Of a stretch of DNA of 64,000 nucleotides, positions 57,215 to 64,000 are shown one piece after another. Each line of letters opens with the position of its first letter. The first letter of the stretch is position 1. The position numbers and the translations under genes were made by a program. This DNA is from Stenotrophomonas rhizophila (GTDB lineage Bacteria > Pseudomonadota > Gammaproteobacteria > Xanthomonadales > Xanthomonadaceae). The notes under the pieces are model-generated. The model was not told where the DNA came from and made no database searches. It saw nothing but the letters and a program-made list of their open reading frames with translations. Location of the stretch: the NCBI RefSeq assembly GCF_003651185.1, contig NZ_RCDC01000004.1, positions 2,342,659 through 2,406,658 on the forward strand, written 5' to 3'.

Positions 57215-57277
57215 TCAGTAAGCCCGCTCCGACCCCACCGGCACGATCCCTGACGGATTGAGATGCCAATGGCTTAT
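57215..57277 (-). pseudogene. Remnant of a second yqjG 3' end
   Basis: On the minus strand this encodes SHWHLNPSGIVPVGSERAY and a stop, matching SHRHLNPSGIVPVGPEWGY and the stop of intact yqjG. Base identity to 57968-58024 is high but not complete. No upstream gene part is left. It is a duplicated gene end, not a functional gene. Confidence 0.8.
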
Positions 57278-57407
57278 TCATGAGCCTTCAACCCCGCTGG
57301 ATCATCGCCTGATGCCGCCAGCGAGTTGTATTTCGTACAAATTGCATTGAGACGGCACGCCCTGCACGCAAGAATGCTGTTCTTGCTGACCCAACCCATG
57401 ATCGAGC

Positions 57408-57881
57408 GTGATCCTGCACCCTCCCAAATCACCACCTGCTTCGGGCGTTCGATCCGGTGTACCACTGTCGGTACTGGTCGCCGCGCTCTGTATTTCCCAG
57501 GCTGCCCAAGCCATCGATACGTCCAGTTGCACTGAACTCTGGTTCGACACCACGAAGGACGGCGGCAGGTTGATCCAAAGAACACCGGATCGCATTCAGA
57601 GCTGCACGGGGAAGAAGAACGACGACCCGGCACGGGACACCGGCTTCCGTTTCGCCAATGGCATGTTCTACCAGTACTCCACCCACCGTAAACGCAGCAG
57701 TCCGTGTTCGGCCAACGGTGTGGGCAACATGGGACAGATACTAGATCCTGTCTGCTGGGTGCCAAGTAAACTCCAAGTCCACCGTACGGAGATAGTGCGG
57801 ACCTTCTGGCTGGTCAGCTCACGAGTGCAGCCACCTGAACTGCCACCAAGTAGCGATAGGACAACCGCTCATCCACTTTAG
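57408..57881 (+). CDS. Possible secreted Cys-containing protein in the cassette
   Basis: A 157-residue ORF starting at GTG 57408 has a signal-peptide-like stretch (VPLSVLVAALCISQAAQA) near residues 18-36 and four cysteines after it. The middle contains DTTKDGGRLIQRTPDRIQSC. I recognise no family and there is no good SD. Local base composition is visibly lower in GC than the flanks. It may be real foreign cargo, a decayed gene or chance. Confidence 0.4.
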   Translation: MILHPPKSPPASGVRSGVPLSVLVAALCISQAAQAIDTSSCTELWFDTTKDGGRLIQRTPDRIQSCTGKKNDDPARDTGFRFANGMFYQYSTHRKRSSPCSANGVGNMGQILDPVCWVPSKLQVHRTEIVRTFWLVSSRVQPPELPPSSDRTTAHPL

Positions 57882-57949
57882 AGCTGAAGCTGTTGAGTGC
57901 ATTTGAAAGAACTTACGGGCAAGCCGGTCCCCCTGGCAGGGTTGGACAC

Positions 57950-57967
57950 GGCCACCGAGCGGTGGCC
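57950..57967 (-). terminator. Hairpin directly after yqjG
   Basis: GGCCACCG, 2-nt loop, CGGTGGCC abuts the yqjG stop at 57968. There is no T-tract. It marks the edge between yqjG and the cassette. Confidence 0.5.
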
Positions 57968-58918
57968 TCAGTAACCCCATTCCGGCCCCACCGGCACGAT
58001 CCCCGACGGATTGAGATGCCGATGACTCCCGTAATAGTGGTGCTTGATGTGCTCGAAATTCACCGTATTCGCCACCTCGCGAATCGCCATCATCCGCGCC
58101 ACGAACGCATGCAGACCAGCGAAGTCTGCAATGCGCCGCATGTTGCACTTGAAGTGCACGTAGTAGACCGAATCGAAGCGGATCAAGGTGGTGAACAGAC
58201 GGATATCAGCTTCGGTCATGGCATCGCCCACCAGCCACTCGCGTTGCTGAAGGCGCTCGTCCAACCAGCTGAGTGAATCGAACAACGGGCCAACAGCCTC
58301 CTCATAGGCCTTCTGCGTTGACGCAAAGCCCGCCTTGTACACACCGTTGTTGACGGTCGCGTACACACGCTCGTTGACCTGATCGATCTCGGTGCGCAGC
58401 GCAATCGGATAGAAATCGCCGGCCTTCGCACCCAACCCGTCATAGGCAGTGTTGAACATGCGAATGATGTCCGCCGATTCATTGCTGACGATCGTCCCAC
58501 GCTCCCGATCCCACAGCACCGGCACGGTCACCTTGCCGGTCATCCCAGGTTTGGCGGCGGCATACAGTTCATGCAGATAGCGTGCACCGCGTTCGGGCTC
58601 CGGCGTTACCTGCGGGCCGGGCTCAAAGGTCCAGCCCTGATCACCCATGTGCCAGTTGACCACCGACACCGGCACCAGATCTTCCAAGCCCTTCAGCGCG
58701 CGCACGATCAGCGCGCGGTGTGCCCACGGGCAGGCGAGACTCACATACAGGCGAAACTCCCCAGGCGCGGCTTTGACACCAGGCTCGCCATTCGGGCCAG
58801 CGCTGCCGTCAGCGCTCAACCAATCGCGGAAGGTGGATTCCTCGCGCTTGAAATGACCGTCCTTGTCAGCGGCACCCGCGGTGCCTTCCTGCCATGTTCC
58901 ATCGACCAGCATGCCCAT
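57968..58918 (-). CDS. yqjG: Glutathionyl-hydroquinone reductase
   Basis: The 316-residue protein is a Xi-class GST (ECM4/YqjG). The thioredoxin-like part has the active Cys in LYVSLACPWAHRALIVRALKGLE, followed by WTFEPGPQVTPEPERGARYLHELY and IVSNESADIIRMFN. The helical domain ends GPEWGY. It reduces glutathionylated hydroquinones. Start ATG 58918 (MGMLVDG) is chosen by family length with AGGAGT upstream. Its last 57 bp are repeated at 57215-57271. Confidence 0.92.
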   Translation of the reverse strand: MGMLVDGTWQEGTAGAADKDGHFKREESTFRDWLSADGSAGPNGEPGVKAAPGEFRLYVSLACPWAHRALIVRALKGLEDLVPVSVVNWHMGDQGWTFEPGPQVTPEPERGARYLHELYAAAKPGMTGKVTVPVLWDRERGTIVSNESADIIRMFNTAYDGLGAKAGDFYPIALRTEIDQVNERVYATVNNGVYKAGFASTQKAYEEAVGPLFDSLSWLDERLQQREWLVGDAMTEADIRLFTTLIRFDSVYYVHFKCNMRRIADFAGLHAFVARMMAIREVANTVNFEHIKHHYYGSHRHLNPSGIVPVGPEWGY

Positions 58919-59113
58919 CGCGGGAGTACTCCTCTGATAGCGGTGTGTGATGCGCCGGTGGTGTGTGCCGGCTTCTACAGCGGGTTGTAGCAAACGCATC
59001 GGCAATGCCCGGTGATGGGCCCTCGCAGCGGGTGCATGTTTCATCGCGTTCATCGCCGCAGCACACGCAGCTGCGGCAGAATGTCGATGTATTTACGCGA
59101 GACTCCCACCATC

Positions 59114-59785
59114 ATGCGTATCCACCAGATCGATCTTCCCGTGTCCGATGTCGCCGCCACCGTGGCGTACTTCCGCGATGAACTTCAGTTGCCGGTCGAG
59201 GGCTCGGCCGTGCGCATCGGCTGGAGCACCCTGCAGCTGCAACCCGCAGGATCGAATCCGGTCGGCGGTGTGCACCTGGCCTTCAACGTCCCAGCCAATC
59301 GATTCGAAGCGGCCACCGACTGGCTGAAAGCACGCGCCACCCTGCAGCGCGATCTGAAGGGCCATGACCACTTCACCTTCGATGGCCGCTGGGATTCGGA
59401 GTCGATCTATTTCACGGGGCCGGACGGGCTGATCCTGGAGTTGATCGCGCGGCGGCGCCTGCCTGCCGGCGAACGCCAGGGCGCGTTCCATGGCAGCGAG
59501 ATGACCTGCATCAGCGAGGTCGGCCTGCCCGCTGAAGACGTGGCTGAGGTGCAGGCAAAGGCCCAAGCGGCGTTCGGGCTGGAGCCGCTGTCACAGCCCA
59601 CGCCGCACTTCGCACCCCTCGGCGATGACGAAGGTCTGTTGATCGTGGTCGATGCGACGCGCCGCTGGTTCCCCGAGCAGAAAGTGCTGCCGAATGCGCG
59701 TGGCCTCCGCGTGGTGCTGCATGACGTGGTGCCTGGCGCGACTGTGGAAGACGCAGCACTGGGTTGGCACCTGCGCTCGGCCTGA
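59114..59785 (+). CDS. VOC-family (glyoxalase-like) protein
   Basis: The 223-residue protein has an N-terminal VOC half (MRIHQIDLPVSDVAATVAYFRDELQLPV to TGPDGLILELIARR) and a second, more divergent half (ISEVGLPAEDVAEVQAKAQAAFGLEP). His in RIHQI and Glu in LILELI are likely metal ligands of the first half. The substrate is not known. It is divergent from yqjG. Start ATG 59114; an upstream ATG is in frame but less conserved. Confidence 0.82.
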   Translation: MRIHQIDLPVSDVAATVAYFRDELQLPVEGSAVRIGWSTLQLQPAGSNPVGGVHLAFNVPANRFEAATDWLKARATLQRDLKGHDHFTFDGRWDSESIYFTGPDGLILELIARRRLPAGERQGAFHGSEMTCISEVGLPAEDVAEVQAKAQAAFGLEPLSQPTPHFAPLGDDEGLLIVVDATRRWFPEQKVLPNARGLRVVLHDVVPGATVEDAALGWHLRSA

Positions 59786-59802
59786 GCAGGCCGCAGACGA
59801 AC

Positions 59803-59826
59803 GAAGCCCCGCCGGAGCGGGGCTTC
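59803..59826. terminator. GC-rich hairpin between VOC and microprotein genes
   Basis: GAAGCCCCGC, CGGA loop, GCGGGGCTTC forms a perfect 10-bp stem between convergent genes. There is no long T-tract on either strand, but its place and symmetry fit a shared transcript end. Confidence 0.7.
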
Positions 59827-59850
59827 AGTTCCCATAACAGCCGGCTGGGC

Positions 59851-59994
59851 TCACTCTTCCTCGTCCTGCTGGGCGCCCTGCTGCTGGTTCTGGTTGCGCT
59901 GCTGCTGTTCCTGCTGCTGTTGCTGCTGCTGGCCGCGACCACGTTCCTGCTGCTCACCGCGCTGATTCGGGTTCTGCTGGTTCTGCTGAGCCAT
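59851..59994 (-). CDS. Gln-rich 47-residue microprotein
   Basis: From ATG 59994, with GGAG 8 nt upstream, 47 codons encode a protein with 23 glutamines, seven of them in a row, several Asn, Arg and Glu, and an acidic end (QQDEEE). No hydrophobic segment exists, so it should be soluble and disordered. The SD, the hairpin after the stop and the structured leader support a real gene. Function unknown. Confidence 0.6.
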   Translation of the reverse strand: MAQQNQQNPNQRGEQQERGRGQQQQQQQEQQQRNQNQQQGAQQDEEE

Positions 59995-60069
59995 TTCGAT
60001 TCTCCGGTCGCCGCAAACGGAATGTCGCGGTCGGGGCCATCCTCTGCAGCGCGAGGTTAACGACGTGTG

Positions 60070-60130
60070 GGGGTTTGTATACGAATTCGTCAACGTCTCC
60101 ACGCCAACGTTTTCTGCAGGTACAAACCCC
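60070..60130 (-). promoter_or_regulatory. Structured inverted repeat upstream of the microprotein
   Basis: GGGGTTTGTA at 60070-60079 and TACAAACCCC at 60121-60130 are perfect 10-bp inverted arms, 41 bp apart. A smaller inverted pair (AACGT/ACGTT) lies inside. It is 76 bp upstream of the microprotein start and could be a leader stem or a regulator site. Confidence 0.5.
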
Positions 60131-60261
60131 ATGTCGCAGTAAGCGTTGGCCCGCATATGAACGGTTCGAATTCCCTTATGCCACCATCCCCCAAACGCCC
60201 CGGAGCGTGACTGAACAGGGCATCCCCGATCCTGCGGGTGGAGATGACGCGCAGATGACGA

Positions 60262-61686
60262 TCACGGCATCACCGGCGGCACGTAGGTCAGCGTCATGCC
60301 GAGCAGCCACAGCAGGCCAAGCACCAGCGGGATGTGCACCAGCAGCTGGATGAAGGTGAAGCCGACGATGTCACGCGCCTTCAGCCCGAGCACGCCCAGC
60401 AGCGGCAGCATCCAGAACGGGTTGATCAGGTTCGGCAGCGCCTCGGCGGCGTTGTAGACCTGCACCGCCCAGCCCAGGTGGGCCTTGAGTTCGTTGGCCG
60501 CCTGCATCACGTAGGGCGCTTCGATGATCCACTTGCCACCACCGGACGGCACGAAGAAGCCGAGCACCGCCGAGTACACGCCCATCACCAGCGCGAAGGT
60601 GTCGGTGGTAGCGATATGCACGAACAGGGTGGACAGGCGATGCGCGAGGGTCTCATCGCCACTGCCGGTGGCGTGGGTGAGGATCATCGCGATGCCGCCA
60701 TACAGCGGGAACTGGATCAGCACGCCGGTGGTGCTCGGTACGGCCTTGGCCACGGCGTTGAGGAAGCTGCGCGGGCGCCAGTGCAGCAGCAGGCCGAGCG
60801 AGATGAGCAGGAAGTTGTAGGTGTTGAGGTTGGCGATGGCGGTGACCACCGGCTTGCTCGCGAACTCGCCGAACAGCCAGCCGAACGCGAGCAGCGAGAG
60901 CAGCACGGTCAGCAGCGGGCTGTACTCCAGCCACTCGCCGGGGCGGGTGCGCGGCTGCAGCGGCTCGGCCTCGGCGCGGGCAGCGCCTTCGAAGTCCTTG
61001 GCGGTGCGCGCGGTGGCGGCGCCGGGTGCGGTCAGCCAGGCAATCAGCAGCGACACCAGGATCAGCGCGGATGTCAGCGCGATCGACTGCCACAGGAAGA
61101 TGGTCTCGGTGAAGGGCAGCACGCCGGTGATCTCGACCAGTCCGGGCGGCATGCTGGCCGGGTTGGCCTGCAGCTGGGCGGCCGAGGAGCTCAGGCCCAT
61201 CGCCCAGACCGCGCCGAGGCCAAGGTAGGCCGAGGCACCGGCGGCGCGGTAGTCCATGTTGAGTGCTTCGCGACGCGCCAGCGCGCGGACCAGCAGCCCG
61301 CCGAACACCAGCGAGAAGCCCCAGCTGAGCAGCGAGGCGAGCATGCTGATCAGGCCGACATAGACCACCGCGCCACGGCCGGTCTTGGGCACACGGGCCA
61401 GCAGCTCGATGAAGCGCGCCACGATCGGTGCGGTGGCGACCGCATAGCCACCGATGACCACGAAGGCCATCTGCATGGTGAAGGGGATCAGGCTCCAGAA
61501 GCCTTCACCGAATGCCGTGGCGGTGGCCTGCGGGGTCGCGCCGAAGCCCATCGCGGCGGCCGCGACGATGACCACGCCGAGCACCGCGAACACATAGGCA
61601 TCGGGGAACCATTTTTCCGCCCAGGCGGCCGAGCGCAGTGCCGCGCGCGCCATCCAGCCGTCCTGCACCACTGTCGATGTGCTCAT
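60262..61686 (-). CDS. atoE: AtoE-type short-chain fatty acid transporter
   Basis: The 474-residue protein has about twelve helices. AEKWFPDAYVFAVLGVVIV, GLSSSAAQLQANPASMPPG, NTYNFLLISLGLLLHW and VPSGGGKWIIEAPYVMQAA are blocks of the AtoE (TIGR00366) family, which import short-chain fatty acids. Start ATG 61686 has a GGGAGG upstream. No other ato genes are adjacent. Confidence 0.9.
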   Translation of the reverse strand: MSTSTVVQDGWMARAALRSAAWAEKWFPDAYVFAVLGVVIVAAAAMGFGATPQATATAFGEGFWSLIPFTMQMAFVVIGGYAVATAPIVARFIELLARVPKTGRGAVVYVGLISMLASLLSWGFSLVFGGLLVRALARREALNMDYRAAGASAYLGLGAVWAMGLSSSAAQLQANPASMPPGLVEITGVLPFTETIFLWQSIALTSALILVSLLIAWLTAPGAATARTAKDFEGAARAEAEPLQPRTRPGEWLEYSPLLTVLLSLLAFGWLFGEFASKPVVTAIANLNTYNFLLISLGLLLHWRPRSFLNAVAKAVPSTTGVLIQFPLYGGIAMILTHATGSGDETLAHRLSTLFVHIATTDTFALVMGVYSAVLGFFVPSGGGKWIIEAPYVMQAANELKAHLGWAVQVYNAAEALPNLINPFWMLPLLGVLGLKARDIVGFTFIQLLVHIPLVLGLLWLLGMTLTYVPPVMP

Positions 61687-61761
61687 TGCCCCGCCCTCCC
61701 CGATCATTCATTGGGAGCGATTCTGGGCGTTGGGAACGGCGCTGTCAGTCGCCTAATGGTC

Positions 61762-61865
61762 GTAGTGCCGGGCGCTGCCCGGCTCTGCGAGGTGATCGGG
61801 AGCCGGCCAACGGCCGGCACTACCACTGCGCGCGTTACGAGTAGCACCCGATCGTTGGTCGGGTG
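61762..61865. repeat. Cluster of three SMAG-type REP elements
   Basis: Copies at 61762-61783 (plus; stem CCGGGC type), 61802-61823 (minus; CCGGCC type) and 61841-61865 (plus; CACCCGATC type) lie between atoE and ubiA. The first two form an inverted pair. Three different stem sequences occur within 104 bp. Confidence 0.88.
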
Positions 61866-61871
61866 GCCACC

Positions 61872-62765
61872 TCAGCGCACCCCCAACGACACCGCGATGC
61901 CGGCGAACAGCGCGGCGCCGACCCAGTTGTTGTGCAGGAAGGCCTTGAAGCAGGGGTCGCGCTCGCGCTTGCGGGCAATCCAGAACTCGTAGGCGATCAG
62001 CCCGGCGGCAACGCCGACGCCGAGGCCGTAATAGACGCCCAGCCCGGCGCGCAGGCCGACCAGCGCCATCGTGCCCAGGAACAGTGCGTAGAGAATCCCC
62101 TGGATGACCAGGTCCAGATCCCCGAACAGGATCGCGGTGGAATGCGAGCCCATCTTCAGGTCGTCATCGCGGTCGACCATGGCGTACCAGGTGTCATACG
62201 CGGTGGACCACAGGATGTTGGCGCCGTACAGCAGCCAGCCGATCACCGGCACCTCGCCCTGCACCGCGGCGAAGGCCATCGGGATGCCCCAGCCGAAGGC
62301 CATGCCGAGATAGACCTGCGGCAGGTGGGTGTAGCGCTTGAGGTAGGGGTAGCTGGCGGCCAGGAACACGCCGATGAAGCTCATGCCGATGGTGAGCCAG
62401 TTCAGGGTCAGCACCAGAGCGAAGGCGACGATCATCAGCCCTGCGAACAGCGCCAGCGCCTCACGGCCGGACACGGCCCCACTGGCCAACGGGCGGTCCT
62501 TGGTGCGCTTGACGTGCGGGTCCAGCCAGCGGTCGGCGTAATCGTTGATCACGCAGCCGGCCGAGCGGGTCAGCCAGACGCCGGCGGTGAACACGAACAG
62601 CGTCCACAGCGGCGGCAGCCCGCCGGAGGCCAGCCACAGCGCCCACCAGGTGGGCCAGAGCAGCAGCAGGGTGCCGATCGGGCGGTCGGCGCGCATCAAC
62701 TTCCAGTAGTGCCGCCAGCGCGACGGGGGCGCCGCCTCGGGCGCTTCAAAACGTTCGTAAGCCAT
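61872..62765 (-). CDS. ubiA: 4-hydroxybenzoate polyprenyltransferase
   Basis: The 297-residue integral membrane enzyme attaches the isoprenoid tail in ubiquinone synthesis. The two Asp-rich motifs are [19 protein letters not shown] and [20 protein letters not shown]. About nine helices and normal length. It lies alone, upstream of tRNA-Arg on the opposite strand. Confidence 0.95.
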   Translation of the reverse strand: MAYERFEAPEAAPPSRWRHYWKLMRADRPIGTLLLLWPTWWALWLASGGLPPLWTLFVFTAGVWLTRSAGCVINDYADRWLDPHVKRTKDRPLASGAVSGREALALFAGLMIVAFALVLTLNWLTIGMSFIGVFLAASYPYLKRYTHLPQVYLGMAFGWGIPMAFAAVQGEVPVIGWLLYGANILWSTAYDTWYAMVDRDDDLKMGSHSTAILFGDLDLVIQGILYALFLGTMALVGLRAGLGVYYGLGVGVAAGLIAYEFWIARKRERDPCFKAFLHNNWVGAALFAGIAVSLGVR

Positions 62766-62923
62766 CGGTAAAGGATACCGCCTGGGCTGGCCGGGCGCGC
62801 CGCCGCCGGGCGCATCGGTGCAGGGGGCAGACCTGCGCGGCGTTTACGGATAGAATGCTCCTCCCGCGCCGCTTTGGCGGTCCGTGGCCCCATCAGGCGG
62901 CCCGGCGGGACGCAGGACACAAC

Positions 62924-63000
62924 GCGCTCGTAGCTCAGCCGGATAGAGTAGTGGCTTCCGAAGCCATTGGTCGGGGGTTCGAATCCCTCCGGGCGCACCA
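62924..63000 (+). tRNA. tRNA-Arg (anticodon CCG)
   Basis: The 7-bp acceptor GCGCTCG pairs with CGGGCGC (one G-U). The D arm is TAGCTCAGCCGGATAGAGTA, the anticodon arm has loop TTCCGAA with anticodon CCG, and the T arm has GGGTTCGAATCCC. Encoded CCA completes the 3' end. It reads CGG codons. Confidence 0.96.
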
Positions 63001-63025
63001 TCTGAACGTCTTACACCGTCCTATG

Positions 63026-63068
63026 AAGGCCGAATTTTCCTTTCAAATCAAGGATGTCGGCCTTTTTT
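63026..63068 (+). terminator. Terminator of tRNA-Arg
   Basis: AAGGCCGA pairs with TCGGCCTT, with an inner TCCTT/AAGGA helix and a run of six Ts at the end. It lies 26 bp after the tRNA. Confidence 0.85.
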
Positions 63069-63171
63069 GTGTCTGTTAGCGTCCCCGCTGAAATGCCGGC
63101 GTAAGCTCCCCCGGCAGCCAGACACCCGATAAGTAGAACTTTCTGGCATCTTTAACCAGCCAGGAGGTTGC

Positions 63172-63312
63172 ATGCGCACATCAAAATTCACCGAGACGCA
63201 GATCATCACGATCCTCAAGCAGGGCGATGCCGGGCTTGCGGTGAAGGATTTATGTTGCCAGGCCGGCATGAGGCAGTGCGTTTCCCCACCGAGGTGCACG
63301 CGCGCCCCCTGA
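63172..63312 (+). pseudogene. Truncated IS3 orfA
   Basis: Codons 1-32 (MRTSKFTETQIITILKQGDA and on to DLCCQAG) match the helix-turn-helix start of IS3-type OrfA, with CAGGAGG before ATG 63172. After Gly32 the similarity ends; the frame continues as unrelated codons to TGA 63310. Usual OrfA length is about 90-100 residues, so the leucine-zipper half is missing. Confidence 0.75.
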
Positions 63313-64000
63313 GCCGGTCCTGTGGTTACGTGGGTTTGTCTCGTGCGGCCTGGTATGCGCCGCCACTGGACTGGACCGTGCGCGATGCGGAGTTGATCTC
63401 GGCATTGGCCAGGCTGGTTGAGGAGCGGCCCAGTCGAGGTTTCTGGAAGTGCAGCGATCAACTACGCAAGAAGCGACCGGACTGGAATCCGAAGCGGATC
63501 TATCGGGTATACAAAGCGATGAAGCTCAACATGAGAAGAGCGGCCAAGCGCCGTCTGCCAAAGCGCGAGCGGGTGCCCCTGTATGTTCCCAGGCATCCAG
63601 ATACCGTCTGGTCCATGGACTTCATGAGTGACGCGTTGGCCTGTGGCAAACGATTCCGAACGTTCAATGTGGTCGACGACTTCAACCGCGAGGTGCTGCA
63701 TATTGAGGTGGATACATCACTCAACTCTGGTCGCTTGGTGCGCGTGTTCGAGCAGCTCAAACGTGATCACGGATTACCGCAGGTTCTACGGTCGGACAAT
63801 GGCCCTGAGTCCCTGGGCGAAGCATTTACCCAGTGGGCCAAACTCAGCGGCGGCGCGCTGCGATACATCCAACCTGGCAAGCCCAACCAGAACGCCTTCA
63901 TCGAACGCTTCAACCGCACGTTCCGTGAGGAGGTGCTGGACCAGCACCTCTTCGCACGCCTTGAGGACGTACGCGAGGCAGCGCATTGGTGGATGATCGA
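63252..64000 (+). CDS. IS3-family OrfB transposase (partial)
   Basis: The frame is open from ATG 63252 to the window end. RSCGYVGLSRAAWYAPPLDW and LVEERPSRGFWKCSDQLRKK are the OrfB N-terminal domain. The DDE residues are Asp in TVWSMDFMSD, Asp in LRSDNGPESLGEAF and Glu in NQNAFIERFNRTFREE. Normal OrfB is made by frameshift from OrfA; here the junction is altered, so production may fail. The beginning (MLPGRHEAVRFP) is doubtful. Confidence 0.85.
   Translation, partial: MLPGRHEAVRFPTEVHARPLSRSCGYVGLSRAAWYAPPLDWTVRDAELISALARLVEERPSRGFWKCSDQLRKKRPDWNPKRIYRVYKAMKLNMRRAAKRRLPKRERVPLYVPRHPDTVWSMDFMSDALACGKRFRTFNVVDDFNREVLHIEVDTSLNSGRLVRVFEQLKRDHGLPQVLRSDNGPESLGEAFTQWAKLSGGALRYIQPGKPNQNAFIERFNRTFREEVLDQHLFARLEDVREAAHWWMI

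Larger units (their letters stand above)
63074..64000 (+). mobile_element. IS3-family element, internally deleted, cut by window end
   Basis: Left of the orfA start there is sequence unlike the flanks from about 63074 (TGTTAGCGTCCCCGCTG), a likely terminal repeat. The 5' part of orfA is joined directly to orfB sequence, with the middle missing. The DDE domain of orfB is intact as far as it is seen. The right end is outside the window. It sits just downstream of tRNA-Arg. Confidence 0.8.

Overview
The window is a high-GC gammaproteobacterial chromosome segment, almost certainly from Stenotrophomonas or a close Xanthomonadaceae relative. The evidence is a Clp-type CRP regulator (the Xanthomonadaceae DSF/c-di-GMP global regulator), many GTAG-headed palindromic REP repeats of the SMAG type known from S. 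maltophilia, an lpxO homologue, an hmgA/hppD pair and a fused mrpAB antiporter. It is mostly core chromosome. Accessory DNA is limited to an IS3-family copy at the right edge and a short lower-GC cassette at 57.2-58.0 kb.

Layout. 0-3.3 kb: end of coq7, a SugE/Gdx guanidinium exporter behind a candidate guanidine-II riboswitch plus terminator, speD, clp and a TauE/SafE permease. 3.4-9.1 kb (minus strand): trpE, a SIMPL-domain gene, trpG, trpD, trpC and a HAD phosphatase, led by a short ORF with a WWRWW run that looks like a trp leader peptide. 9.1-13.5 kb: lipid kinase yegS, a candidate sRNA, a GNAT acetyltransferase, rpe, a J-domain protein, purC and an Mpo1-like membrane protein. 13.8-19.7 kb: a complete Mrp Na+/H+ antiporter operon with A and B fused, each gene overlapping the next. 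19.8-25.3 kb: a Ca2+/Na+ exchanger, a lipoprotein, a small unknown gene, hmgA and hppD (tyrosine catabolism) and a divergent MarR regulator with a palindromic operator.

25-30.5 kb: an unknown membrane protein, a thioredoxin-fold lipoprotein, a POT peptide transporter, kynA and a Rossmann-fold protein. 30.6-36.2 kb: a GGDEF protein, an ECF sigma factor with a small membrane partner, a DUF808 protein and a UbiB/ABC1 kinase-like protein. 36.4-41.2 kb: opgB and a DUF3772 MscS channel. 41.2-47.4 kb: a lipocalin, a FAD oxidoreductase, two divergent PepSY genes and a PhoP/PhoQ-like two-component pair. 47.5-50.5 kb: divergent speA and speE, which with speD supply the agmatine and spermidine steps. 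50.7-56.6 kb: lpxO, a small RIO/APH-like kinase, a P-II protein, ubiK, a Cof-type HAD and comM/yifB. 56.7-64 kb: a YcxB-like protein, the lower-GC cassette, yqjG, a VOC protein, a 47-residue Gln-rich microprotein, atoE, ubiA, tRNA-Arg(CCG) and the internally deleted IS3-family copy.

The main metabolic themes are tryptophan synthesis and breakdown (trp genes, kynA), tyrosine degradation, polyamine synthesis, ubiquinone synthesis (coq7, ubiB-like, ubiK, ubiA) and cation or envelope homeostasis. The most interesting regulatory signals are the trpE leader, in which an anti-Shine-Dalgarno segment lies just before four Trp codons; the SugE leader, with two ACGR hairpins and an overlapping terminator; the duplicated 3' end of yqjG flanking a foreign-looking cassette; and an orphan terminator downstream of a small hairpin that suggests an sRNA.
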